Shown here: piece by piece, positions 8,182 through 15,378 of the stretch
How the letters are laid out: the number at the start of each line of letters is the position of its first letter
Numbering within the stretch: position 1 is the stretch's first letter
Assembly: GCF_000507845.1 (NCBI RefSeq)
Contig: NZ_KI669455.1
Span: 253,441-317,440, forward strand
From: Helicobacter macacae MIT 99-5501
GTDB lineage: Bacteria > Campylobacterota > Campylobacteria > Campylobacterales > Helicobacteraceae
Reading direction: 5' to 3'
Length of the DNA stretch: 64,000 bases
The notes under the pieces: generated by a model
Database searches by the model: none
Told to the model about the DNA's origin: nothing
Seen by the model: the letters and a program-made list of their open reading frames with translations, nothing else
Made by a program: the position numbers and the translations under genes

Positions 8182-9150
8182 ATGCTATACAAAAACCAAA
8201 AACACACAAAACAAGAATGCCAACAATATAAGCCTAATAAGCCTGCTTCTTTGGTATTGTCTTTGGAGTTTCTACTAGGAATGTCTGCCACATTGTGCAA
8301 AGCTATATTTGTAGGGCTTTTTGGAATGGCTGTGATATTTGGCGCGACAGGTTGCGCACTATTCCAAAAAGACAAAGCCATAAGCGAAGATATAGCAGAT
8401 GATGACAGCCAAAGTGAGTCCACAGAAGACGATGATACAGAGCTAGATATATCAAAACTTGAGATTAAAAGCTCTGCAATACCACTTCCTAGCGGCAAAC
8501 GATTAGCAGATTCTCGTCAAATAGCCACAGATGCAAGTGATGATGGATATGACAACTGCCCCAACCCTAAATACTTCCCCAAAAATCTAATCGCCCTAAA
8601 AAAGCTCATAAGAGATGAAAGTATAAATCTAGGCGAGATTGATACGAGCAAAATCACAGATATGAAGCGTTTGTTTTTTGACACAGAAGAAGACGAAAAC
8701 GACCCAGATACCGAATACCTTATCCCACTTAGGTATGAGTTTAAGGGGATTGAGTGTTGGGATGTCAGCAATGTCAAGGATATGAGTCTAATGTTTAAGG
8801 GTTTGGAGACTTTTAATGAGCCACTAAATAATTGGGATGTCAGTAGTGTAGAGGTTATGATAGCTATGTTTGCAGGAGCAGAAGCCTTTAACCAACCGCT
8901 TGATAAATGGAATGTCAGCAGAGTTCGCTCAATGAAAGGAATGTTTTATGGTACAAAGGCGTTTAATCAGCCGCTTGATATGTGGAATATCCGCAATGTC
9001 AAAAATATGAATAAAATGTTTGAGAAAACTCCTGCCTATAAACAAAATTTGGACGCTTGGGGGGATAAGCTACGCCCCGATGCGATAATGAAAGATATGT
9101 TTAAAGATTCTGCCCTAGAGAAAAATCCACCAAAATGGCTCAAAAAATAG
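8182..9150 (+). CDS. BspA/DUF285-repeat surface lipoprotein
   Basis: The 322-residue protein has a hydrophobic leader ending FGATGC, so Cys58 is the likely lipidated residue (the -3 position is Ala, slightly off consensus). An acidic Ser/Asp linker (66-92) follows. Residues ~153-295 are DUF285/BspA-type leucine-rich-like repeats of about 25 residues, with units such as FNEPLNNWDVSSV, FNQPLDKWNVSRV and FNQPLDMWNIRNV. Such repeats occur in surface proteins of Mycoplasma, Bacteroidales and gut Campylobacterota, often in binding. The start at 8182 has a strong RBS; Met34 would give a more standard-length leader but lacks a usable RBS spacing. The gene stands alone. Possible horizontal origin is an inference. 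Confidence 0.82.
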   Translation: MLYKNQKHTKQECQQYKPNKPASLVLSLEFLLGMSATLCKAIFVGLFGMAVIFGATGCALFQKDKAISEDIADDDSQSESTEDDDTELDISKLEIKSSAIPLPSGKRLADSRQIATDASDDGYDNCPNPKYFPKNLIALKKLIRDESINLGEIDTSKITDMKRLFFDTEEDENDPDTEYLIPLRYEFKGIECWDVSNVKDMSLMFKGLETFNEPLNNWDVSSVEVMIAMFAGAEAFNQPLDKWNVSRVRSMKGMFYGTKAFNQPLDMWNIRNVKNMNKMFEKTPAYKQNLDAWGDKLRPDAIMKDMFKDSALEKNPPKWLKK

Positions 9151-9182
9151 CGTTTCTTTAAAGCTATTTAGCATAGAAATAT

Positions 9183-9210
9183 TTTGACTAGAATGTCTTT
9201 TCTAGTCAAA
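9183..9210. terminator. Hairpin downstream of the lipoprotein gene
   Basis: TTTGACTAGAA and TTCTAGTCAAA form a perfect 11-bp stem with a 6-base loop, 33 bases after the stop codon. No T-run follows on either strand, so this is a terminator-like hairpin rather than a classic intrinsic terminator. Confidence 0.5.
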
Positions 9211-9527
9211 GCCAAGTGTAGCGATGTTTTTTCGCTAGATTTTTGTGGCATTTTTTGGTGTTTTTTACAAGTTTTTTTTTGATTGTATTGCGGAAGTGAT
9301 TTCATAGATACTACAACTAGCCAAAACAACATTTAGCTAGCCTTATTTGGCAAGTCTAGTATTGCTTTATTAGCCTTTTTGCCTTACCTGCGATAGTGTT
9401 TTAAAAAACTTCAAAAACTAGATTCTGCTTTTTTATTCTAATTCGTTTTTACTTTATCCTAACTTTGTTTGGCTTGCTTAAAAACTTTGCTACGCAGATT
9501 TATCCCACATTCGCTTCACTTATAGTT
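9211..9527. other. Intergenic region without visible gene
   Basis: This AT-rich stretch lies between the lipoprotein gene and the convergent prfA. I see T-runs and short repeats but no open frame with a ribosome-binding site, no tRNA and no clear promoter. Confidence 0.4.
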
Positions 9528-10592
9528 TCACTCACTCGCACTCATCGCTTCACTTTGGGCGTGTGTGATAAGCGGGTCTATTATGGAATCTAGATTGCCT
9601 GATAGCATAATCTCCTCTAAGCTATACAGCGTGAGATTTATTCTATGGTCGGTTAGGCGATTTTGCGGGTAGTTATAAGTGCGGATTCGCTCACTCCTAT
9701 CGCCACTGCCGACTTGCTCCTTGCGGTTTGCACCCTCTGTCTTTGCTTTGTTTTCTAACTCCATTTCATAGATTCGCGCTTTGAGGATTTTTAATGCCTT
9801 GTCTTTGTTTTTGTGCTGGGATTTTTCATCTTGCATAGAGACTGAAATGCCCGTTGGAATGTGCGTGATTCGCACCGCTGAATCGGTGGTATTGACACTT
9901 TGTCCGCCGTGTCCGCCACTGCGAAACACATCGATTTTTAAGTCATTTGGGTTGATACTCACTTCCACATCATCGACTTCGGGCATTATGGCGATGGTTA
10001 CGGCAGAAGTGTGAATGCGCCCTTGCGATTCTGTCTCTGGGACGCGCTGCACGCGGTGTGTGCCACCCTCATACTTTAGGCGCGAATACACGCCCTCGCC
10101 CTTTATTAGCGCGATGATTTCTTTATATCCTCCTACGCTATTTTCGCTCGAGCTTATGATTTCAACTTTCCATTTACGCAAATCCGCATAGCGACAATAC
10201 GCCTTGAATAAATCGCCCACGAATATTCCCGCCTCATCACCTCCTGTCCCTGCGCGGATTTCTAAAAATACATTTTTATTGCCATTGGGGTCTTTGGGGA
10301 TTAGTAAAATCTTTATTTCATCTTCTAGCCTAGCTTTTGTCGCTTCTAGGCTTTTTAGCTCCTCTTTTGCGAGTTCGCCTAGCTCTTTGTCATCTAGCAG
10401 GGCTTTGCTCTGCGTGATGGAATCCAGCGTAGAAATGTATTGTTTGGCTTTTTGAGTGATTTCCTCTATGGAGGATTGCTCTTTGCTAAGTTCGGTTAGT
10501 AGTTTGACATCACTTAGGCTTGCAGAATCAGCTAGTTTTGAGCTTATTTCCTCGTAGCGAGAAATGATTGGCTTTAGCTTATCAAGTAGCAT
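9528..10592 (-). CDS. prfA: Peptide chain release factor 1
   Basis: The 354-residue class I release factor recognises UAA and UAG. The peptidyl-tRNA hydrolysis motif GGQ is present in [17 protein letters not shown]. The stop-codon reading tripeptide has the RF1 P-x-T form (PET in [10 protein letters not shown]), not the SPF of RF2. Length is normal. It follows rpsT by 79 bases on the same strand, the same pairing as in H. pylori, and the two probably share a transcript. The RBS before the ATG is weak. Confidence 0.97.
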   Translation of the reverse strand: MLLDKLKPIISRYEEISSKLADSASLSDVKLLTELSKEQSSIEEITQKAKQYISTLDSITQSKALLDDKELGELAKEELKSLEATKARLEDEIKILLIPKDPNGNKNVFLEIRAGTGGDEAGIFVGDLFKAYCRYADLRKWKVEIISSSENSVGGYKEIIALIKGEGVYSRLKYEGGTHRVQRVPETESQGRIHTSAVTIAIMPEVDDVEVSINPNDLKIDVFRSGGHGGQSVNTTDSAVRITHIPTGISVSMQDEKSQHKNKDKALKILKARIYEMELENKAKTEGANRKEQVGSGDRSERIRTYNYPQNRLTDHRINLTLYSLEEIMLSGNLDSIIDPLITHAQSEAMSASE

Positions 10593-10671
10593 TTCTAAGA
10601 TTTGCTCTTTTGGATTTTGTGCTAGATTCTGCGTACTGCGGAAAGAGATGAAGTATTACAAGATTGTGAAG

Positions 10672-10938
10672 TTACGCACTTAGTTTTTTTAGTGCGCTAT
10701 TTAGTCTGCTTACCTTTCTAGCGGCAGTATTTTTTTTCAAAACACCCTTAGAGACAAATTTATGCAGCTCTTTGTTTGCGATTTTGAATGCTTCTTGGGC
10801 TTTTGTCGCGTCTTTGCTTTCTATGCTTTCTCGCACGGATTTTATGATATTTTTGATTCTAGTGCGATAGTAGCGATTGCGGAGCGTGCGCGTTTGTGTT
10901 TGTCTTATTCGTTTTTCTGCGGATTTATGGTTTGCCAT
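10672..10938 (-). CDS. rpsT: 30S ribosomal protein S20
   Basis: The protein has 88 residues and the basic S20 sequence ([17 protein letters not shown]... [16 protein letters not shown]). It binds the 16S rRNA 5' domain early in 30S assembly. AAAGGACA precedes the ATG. It is first in the rpsT-prfA unit and divergent from glmM. Confidence 0.97.
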   Translation of the reverse strand: MANHKSAEKRIRQTQTRTLRNRYYRTRIKNIIKSVRESIESKDATKAQEAFKIANKELHKFVSKGVLKKNTAARKVSRLNSALKKLSA

Positions 10939-11164
10939 AAGATTGTCCTTTTGGGAAAATTTAAACTGCGCATTTTACAGCAGTTTTGATTAAAATGAGT
11001 TTAATTGCCCCAAAAACATTACAAAAATAGTTGCAAAAATAGTGTAAGATTCTAGTTTGCAAACAATTCACAAACAAAAAGCAAGCCTAAAAAAGCAAGT
11101 GAAAATAGTGAAAATAGGGGAAGTGCAAAATCGCATAAAAAATTCTTTGGGAGTTTTTAGACAA

Positions 11165-12553
11165 ATGACAAAAACCACAAAATCACAAAAACAAGCTCTT
11201 AAAAAAGTATTTGGCACAGATGGCGTTCGTGGCGAAGCGGGAGGTGTTATTACGCCTAGTTTATGCTTGCGTCTTGGCATAGCTGCGGGGCTATATTTTC
11301 ACAACACACAAGACTCCAAAATCCCCTCAACCAATAAAATCCTAGTTGGCAAAGACACGCGGCGCAGTGGCTATATGATAGAAAATGCCTTAGTTAGTGC
11401 ACTTACAAGCGTGGGCTATGATGTCATACAAGTAGGACCTATGCCAACTCCTGCGATTGCGTTTCTCACTGCTGATATGCGCTGTGATGCGGGGATAATG
11501 ATTTCTGCAAGCCACAATCCCTATGAGGACAATGGCATAAAGTTTTTTGACAGATTTGGGCACAAACTTGATGAAAGGGCAGAATCTCACATTGAGGAGA
11601 TTTTCCACTCGCCCACACTTTTTGACAATGCCTACAAAAAAGGCAAGTCTATCGGTAGCTCAAAGCGCATAGATGATGTCATCGGGCGATATATCGTTCA
11701 TATCAAAAACTCTTTCCCAAAAGAGCTTACCCTGCAAGGACTTAGAATCGTTCTAGATTGTGCAAACGGCGCGGCATACAAAGTCGCCCCCACAATCTTT
11801 CGCGAGCTAGGTGCAGATGTCATAGTGCTAAATAACGAGCCAAATGGGTTCAACATAAACGAGCAGTGCGGGGCTATGCATCCTCAAAACCTAGCAAAAG
11901 CGGTGCTAAAATATCGAGGGGATATAGGATTTGGGCTTGATGGCGATGCAGATAGGCTTGTAGTCGTAGATGACAAAGGCGGTATAGTCGATGGGGACAA
12001 CCTCATAGGTGCGCTTGGTGTGTATTTGCATTCTATAAATGAGCTAGAGAATTCCATAGTCATAGCCACACAGATGAGCAATCTTGCCTTAGAAGAATAT
12101 CTACAATCCCAAAATATATCACTTAAGCGGTGTGGGGTAGGGGATAAGTATGTGTTTGATGCGATGAAAAAGCATAGCACAAACTTTGGTGGCGAGCAAA
12201 GTGGGCATATTATCTTTAGTGATTATTCCACCACAGGAGATGGTGTCCTAAGCGCGATACAGGTAATGGCACTTATCTTGCGCAAAAAGGCAAAATCCCA
12301 CAAAGCCCTGCGTCCATTTGAGCTATACCCACAAAAACTGCTAAATATCAAAGTAACTTCAAAGCCACCACTAGAATCATTAAACGGCTATAAACAATTA
12401 TGTGAGAAAATCACAAAAGCACATTTGCGCCCGCTTATCCGCTACTCTGGCACAGAAAACAAGCTAAGGATTCTCCTAGAGGGCAAGCAAATGAGTGTGA
12501 TTGAAGAGATGAGCGCAGAGATAGAGACATTTTTCAAAGGAGCGTTAGGGTGA
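11165..12553 (+). CDS. glmM: Phosphoglucosamine mutase
   Basis: GlmM converts glucosamine-6-phosphate to glucosamine-1-phosphate for UDP-GlcNAc, feeding peptidoglycan and LPS. The sequence has FGTDGVRG (16-23), the phosphoserine loop ISASHNP with catalytic Ser116, the Mg-binding DGDADR motif, and the C-terminal phosphate loop [10 protein letters not shown]. From ATG 11165 the protein is 462 residues, close to the ~445 norm. An open frame continues upstream to a TTG at 11057 (498 residues) with no family support. GGGAG lies 11 bases before ATG 11165. It overlaps lspA by 4 bases, an order shared with H. pylori, where the urease genes come next. Confidence 0.95.
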   Translation: MTKTTKSQKQALKKVFGTDGVRGEAGGVITPSLCLRLGIAAGLYFHNTQDSKIPSTNKILVGKDTRRSGYMIENALVSALTSVGYDVIQVGPMPTPAIAFLTADMRCDAGIMISASHNPYEDNGIKFFDRFGHKLDERAESHIEEIFHSPTLFDNAYKKGKSIGSSKRIDDVIGRYIVHIKNSFPKELTLQGLRIVLDCANGAAYKVAPTIFRELGADVIVLNNEPNGFNINEQCGAMHPQNLAKAVLKYRGDIGFGLDGDADRLVVVDDKGGIVDGDNLIGALGVYLHSINELENSIVIATQMSNLALEEYLQSQNISLKRCGVGDKYVFDAMKKHSTNFGGEQSGHIIFSDYSTTGDGVLSAIQVMALILRKKAKSHKALRPFELYPQKLLNIKVTSKPPLESLNGYKQLCEKITKAHLRPLIRYSGTENKLRILLEGKQMSVIEEMSAEIETFFKGALG

Positions 12554-13107
12554 AAATCTCACAAAATACGACATTTTTTTCATATCTCCCCCCCAAATCC
12601 CCCAAAAAAGCTCCCCATTCCACTGCAAAAAGCAAAATCTATGGTTTCATAAAACTTATCCTTGTCATCATAGCCGTGATTGCCTGCGACCAATATGTAA
12701 AAGGCATTATCTTAGATGGATTTCGCTGGAGTAGCGAGATGATTTCTATCGTGCTTGTGTATAATGACGGCGTGGCTTTCTCTATGCTAGCAAGTCTAGG
12801 TGAATATCTCAAATGGCTTCAAATGGGATTTTTGCTAGCGATTTTTGCATACTTGCTTTTCAACAATGACGCAATGAAGCGGTATTTTTTGGGTATAGGG
12901 CTTATACTAGGAGGCGGGGTTTCTAATGTCATTGATAGATTTATACACGGCGCGGTAGTGGATTTTGTGCATTGGCATTATTGGTTTGAGTTTGCGATAT
13001 TTAATGTCGCTGATGTGTGTATCGACATAGGCGTGGCTATACTTATGATTCAATGGCTATGGCTAGATAAAAAACACACTAGCAAAAGCCAAGAAGTCCT
13101 AAAATAA
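12550..13107 (+). CDS. lspA: Lipoprotein signal peptidase (signal peptidase II)
   Basis: LspA cleaves prolipoprotein signal peptides in the inner membrane after lipidation. Four hydrophobic helices are visible, and the catalytic aspartates lie in [16 protein letters not shown] and FNVADVCID. The start is a GTG whose bases overlap the glmM stop (GTGA), implying coupled translation. The N-terminus carries ~30 residues of proline/lysine-rich sequence before the first helix, longer than usual. This part holds a T7 run and a C7 run (12588-12594), which could slip. Confidence 0.94.
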   Translation: MKISQNTTFFSYLPPKSPKKAPHSTAKSKIYGFIKLILVIIAVIACDQYVKGIILDGFRWSSEMISIVLVYNDGVAFSMLASLGEYLKWLQMGFLLAIFAYLLFNNDAMKRYFLGIGLILGGGVSNVIDRFIHGAVVDFVHWHYWFEFAIFNVADVCIDIGVAILMIQWLWLDKKHTSKSQEVLK

Positions 13108-13151
13108 ATTTTTTTTGATTACTTTGTAACCCAAAATTAAGCCAAACAACT

Positions 13152-13171
13152 TTATAATAATGCCTTATAAA
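13152..13171 (+). promoter_or_regulatory. Two overlapping -10-like boxes before the structured RNA
   Basis: TATAAT (13152-13157) and TATAAA (13166-13171) lie just upstream of the folded region. The second would place the 5' end near 13180, close to the base of the long closing stem. Confidence 0.45.
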
Positions 13172-13184
13172 ATGTGTCAATCAC

Positions 13185-13400
13185 AAGTATTGCGCCTGAA
13201 TAACTCGTGTTTCTTTTTTTGGTGAGTCCGTTAATCGAAGTATTTTAGGCTTTGGTAGCGGTTTTTGTGTGTCGGTATTCGCGCCTGAAGCCTTTAAGTA
13301 GGCGAGTGTCTGCCGCCTAAGAGAATCCTCCAGCCTTATTTGTAGCTTGTAAGAGTGGGCTGCGCAAAGTTTAAGTAGCGGTTATTTGGGTGCTTTATTA
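13185..13400 (+). ncRNA. ssrS: Structured RNA upstream of purD, probable 6S RNA
   Basis: This stretch has no open frame and folds as a rod. Bases 13192-13205 pair with 13380-13393 over 14 positions (9 Watson-Crick, the rest G-U apart from no mismatches inside). A 6-bp stem 13245-13250/13315-13320 closes an apical arm, which contains the local hairpin 13282-13286/13300-13304. A 3'-side hairpin lies at 13331-13362 (CAGC-CTTAT / GTAAG-GCTG). Between the closing and apical stems is a large open region. Terminal stem, central bubble with a 3'-side hairpin and apical arm, at ~200 bases, is the 6S RNA plan, the RNA that traps sigma70-type RNA polymerase. SRP RNA, tmRNA and RNase P hallmarks are absent. 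Ends are approximate, and an untranslated purD leader element is the alternative. Confidence 0.5.
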
Positions 13401-13424
13401 TACAAAATCTTAAAAAGGCTAATA

Positions 13425-14786
13425 ATGTCAAGCAACCCCCCTAGCACTTCGCAATCCTATTCCGCGCAATCCTCTTCCACTTCCCAAAATCCCACAAATC
13501 AAAAATCCATACTCATAGTCGGCAATGGCGGCAGAGAATACGCGCTAGGCGAGCATTTGCGAAGTGATAAGCGGGTAGGGGAAATCTATTTTGCCATAGG
13601 CAATGCAGGCACAAAAACGCTAGGGCAAAATGTAGAGCTAAAAAGCAATGAGGAAATCACTACCTTTTGCAAAGAGAAGCAAATCGATTGGGTAATTATC
13701 GGTGGGGAGAGTGCGCTAGTGGCAGGGCTAAGCGATGAACTAGCAAAAGAGGGCATAAAGGCTTTTGGACCTAGCAAAGATGCTGCAAAGCTAGAGGGTT
13801 CAAAAGCGTTTATGAAAGATTTTTTATGTGAGTTTCAAATCCCAACTGCGAAATATATCCAAACAGACAATCCACAAGAAGCCCTAGATTTTGCACGCAC
13901 GCTTACCCCTCCTATCGTAGTCAAAGCTAGCGGACTGTGCGCGGGCAAAGGCGTAATCATCGCCCAAACTTATGATGAAGCCAAGCAAAGCATACAATCA
14001 ATGCTAAGTGGGAAAAGCTTCGGGGAAGCGGGCTTGCGTATCGTGGTGGAGGAGTATCTAGTAGGCTATGAGCTCTCTGTATTTGCAATCTGTGATGGAG
14101 AGGACTTTATCACTTTGCCCGCTTGTCAAGACCACAAGCAGCTTTATGACGGAGATAAAGGACCAAATACAGGTGGTATGGGTGCATACACACCGACACC
14201 GCTTTGCGATAAAACCCTAATGCAAAAAATAGAATCTAGGATTTTTGCCCCTACGCTAGAGGGAATGAAAAAAAGAGGCACGCCTTTTTGTGGGGTGCTT
14301 TTCGCAGGAATAATGGTGGTAGAAAAAGGGGGCGAGCTAGAGCCATATCTACTAGAATTCAATGTCCGCTTTGGCGACCCAGAATGCGAAGTGCTTATGC
14401 CACTTTTGCAAACGCCTTTGCTTGATATTTGCGAAGCTGTGAAAAGCAAAAACCTAAAAAATCTCCAAGTGAGTTTTAGCGATAAGCACTGCGTAGCAGT
14501 AGTGCTTGCAAGTCATAACTACCCCTTTGGTAGTAGCATTCCTCATACTATCAAAATCACTCCTTATGATGAAAATCTAGGGCGAGTGCATTATGCAGGA
14601 GTGAGTGAGAGTAGCGAGGATAAGGAGCATTCTATGCTAGCAAGCGGTGGTAGAGTAGCCCTAGCAGTTGGCATAGCAGATAGTTTGCCAAAAGCCCAAG
14701 CAAACGCCTACACAATCGCAAAGTCCATACAATTTGAGGGTGCAATATATCGCAAAGACATAGCAGATAAAGCAATCAAGCCTTAG
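13425..14786 (+). CDS. purD: Phosphoribosylamine-glycine ligase
   Basis: PurD makes GAR from phosphoribosylamine, glycine and ATP (second step of purine synthesis). The sequence shows the N-domain motif ILIVGNGGREYALGEHL, the ATP-grasp lysine region PPIVVKASGLCAGKGVIIA, and GPNTGGMGAYTPTPL and EFNVRFGDPECE in the catalytic part. The ATG at 13425 follows AAAAAGG; in-frame codons back to a TTG at 13386 fall within the structured RNA and are rejected. The first ~25 residues are a Ser/Gln/Asn-rich extension not found in most PurD proteins. The purC-purS-purQ cluster is 41 kb away. Confidence 0.95.
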   Translation: MSSNPPSTSQSYSAQSSSTSQNPTNQKSILIVGNGGREYALGEHLRSDKRVGEIYFAIGNAGTKTLGQNVELKSNEEITTFCKEKQIDWVIIGGESALVAGLSDELAKEGIKAFGPSKDAAKLEGSKAFMKDFLCEFQIPTAKYIQTDNPQEALDFARTLTPPIVVKASGLCAGKGVIIAQTYDEAKQSIQSMLSGKSFGEAGLRIVVEEYLVGYELSVFAICDGEDFITLPACQDHKQLYDGDKGPNTGGMGAYTPTPLCDKTLMQKIESRIFAPTLEGMKKRGTPFCGVLFAGIMVVEKGGELEPYLLEFNVRFGDPECEVLMPLLQTPLLDICEAVKSKNLKNLQVSFSDKHCVAVVLASHNYPFGSSIPHTIKITPYDENLGRVHYAGVSESSEDKEHSMLASGGRVALAVGIADSLPKAQANAYTIAKSIQFEGAIYRKDIADKAIKP

Positions 14787-14892
14787 GCAACAAACTTCGC
14801 CCAAAAATGCCAAAAAAACGCCAAAATCCTAAAATCTAGCAAAATCTAACCACAAAATCCAAACCATAGCCAAAACAAAAGGAATCCAAAAA

Positions 14893-15369
14893 ATGAGCGA
14901 TGAGCAAATCCAAGAAATCCTTGATAGAGAGGACATACAGCTAGCAGACATTGATAAGCGATTCATTGCTTTTGTGCTAGATAGCTTGATAGTAAGTGTG
15001 GTGGTTTGCTTGCTAAATTTTGGTGCGCTAGAGAGTATCAACAAAAGCCTCCAAGAGAGCAACGCAGAGCAAATCATAAACGCTATGAATCCAATGCTAT
15101 TGCAAATGTTTGTGATAGATATGATTTATCAGTGGATTTTCGTGGCGTGGTATGGTGCAAGTGTAGGCAAGATAGTCTGCAAAATCGAAGTGGTAAGCAT
15201 AGACTTGCTTGACTCGCCCTCCGTGCCAAAGTCGCTACTTCGCGCGTTTTTGCGTGAGGTTTCACAGATTGTGTATTATATCCCTTTTATGTTTGCGCTA
15301 AGCGATAGCTTTAGGCGCACGCTATATGATAGACTTTGCCAAAGTATCGTTATCCAAAAAAAGCAATAG
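14893..15369 (+). CDS. RDD-family membrane protein
   Basis: The 158-residue protein has the RDD signature region (DKRFIAFVLDSLIVSVVVCLL, where the family name residues appear as Arg and Asp) and three hydrophobic segments near residues 26-45, 75-95 and 130-145. The conserved YGASVGKIVCKIEVV segment follows the second. The family function is unclear; some members act in ion transport. It sits between purD and lptD as in H. pylori and ends 9 bases before the lptD start, so it may assist envelope assembly, but that is inference from position only. Confidence 0.85.
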   Translation: MSDEQIQEILDREDIQLADIDKRFIAFVLDSLIVSVVVCLLNFGALESINKSLQESNAEQIINAMNPMLLQMFVIDMIYQWIFVAWYGASVGKIVCKIEVVSIDLLDSPSVPKSLLRAFLREVSQIVYYIPFMFALSDSFRRTLYDRLCQSIVIQKKQ

Positions 15370-15378
15370 GGATTTTGC

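Noticed and set aside
12571..12594. T7 and C7 runs in the lspA 5' region as a phase switch
   Set aside because: Both tracts are short for slippage and lspA is expected to be essential; mentioned only in the gene entry.
13108..13400. SRP RNA, tmRNA, RNase P RNA or ZTP riboswitch as explanation of the structured region before purD
   Set aside because: The SRP GGAA-type tetraloop region, the tmRNA tRNA-like ends and tag frame, the RNase P core (and length) and the ZTP riboswitch core were not found.
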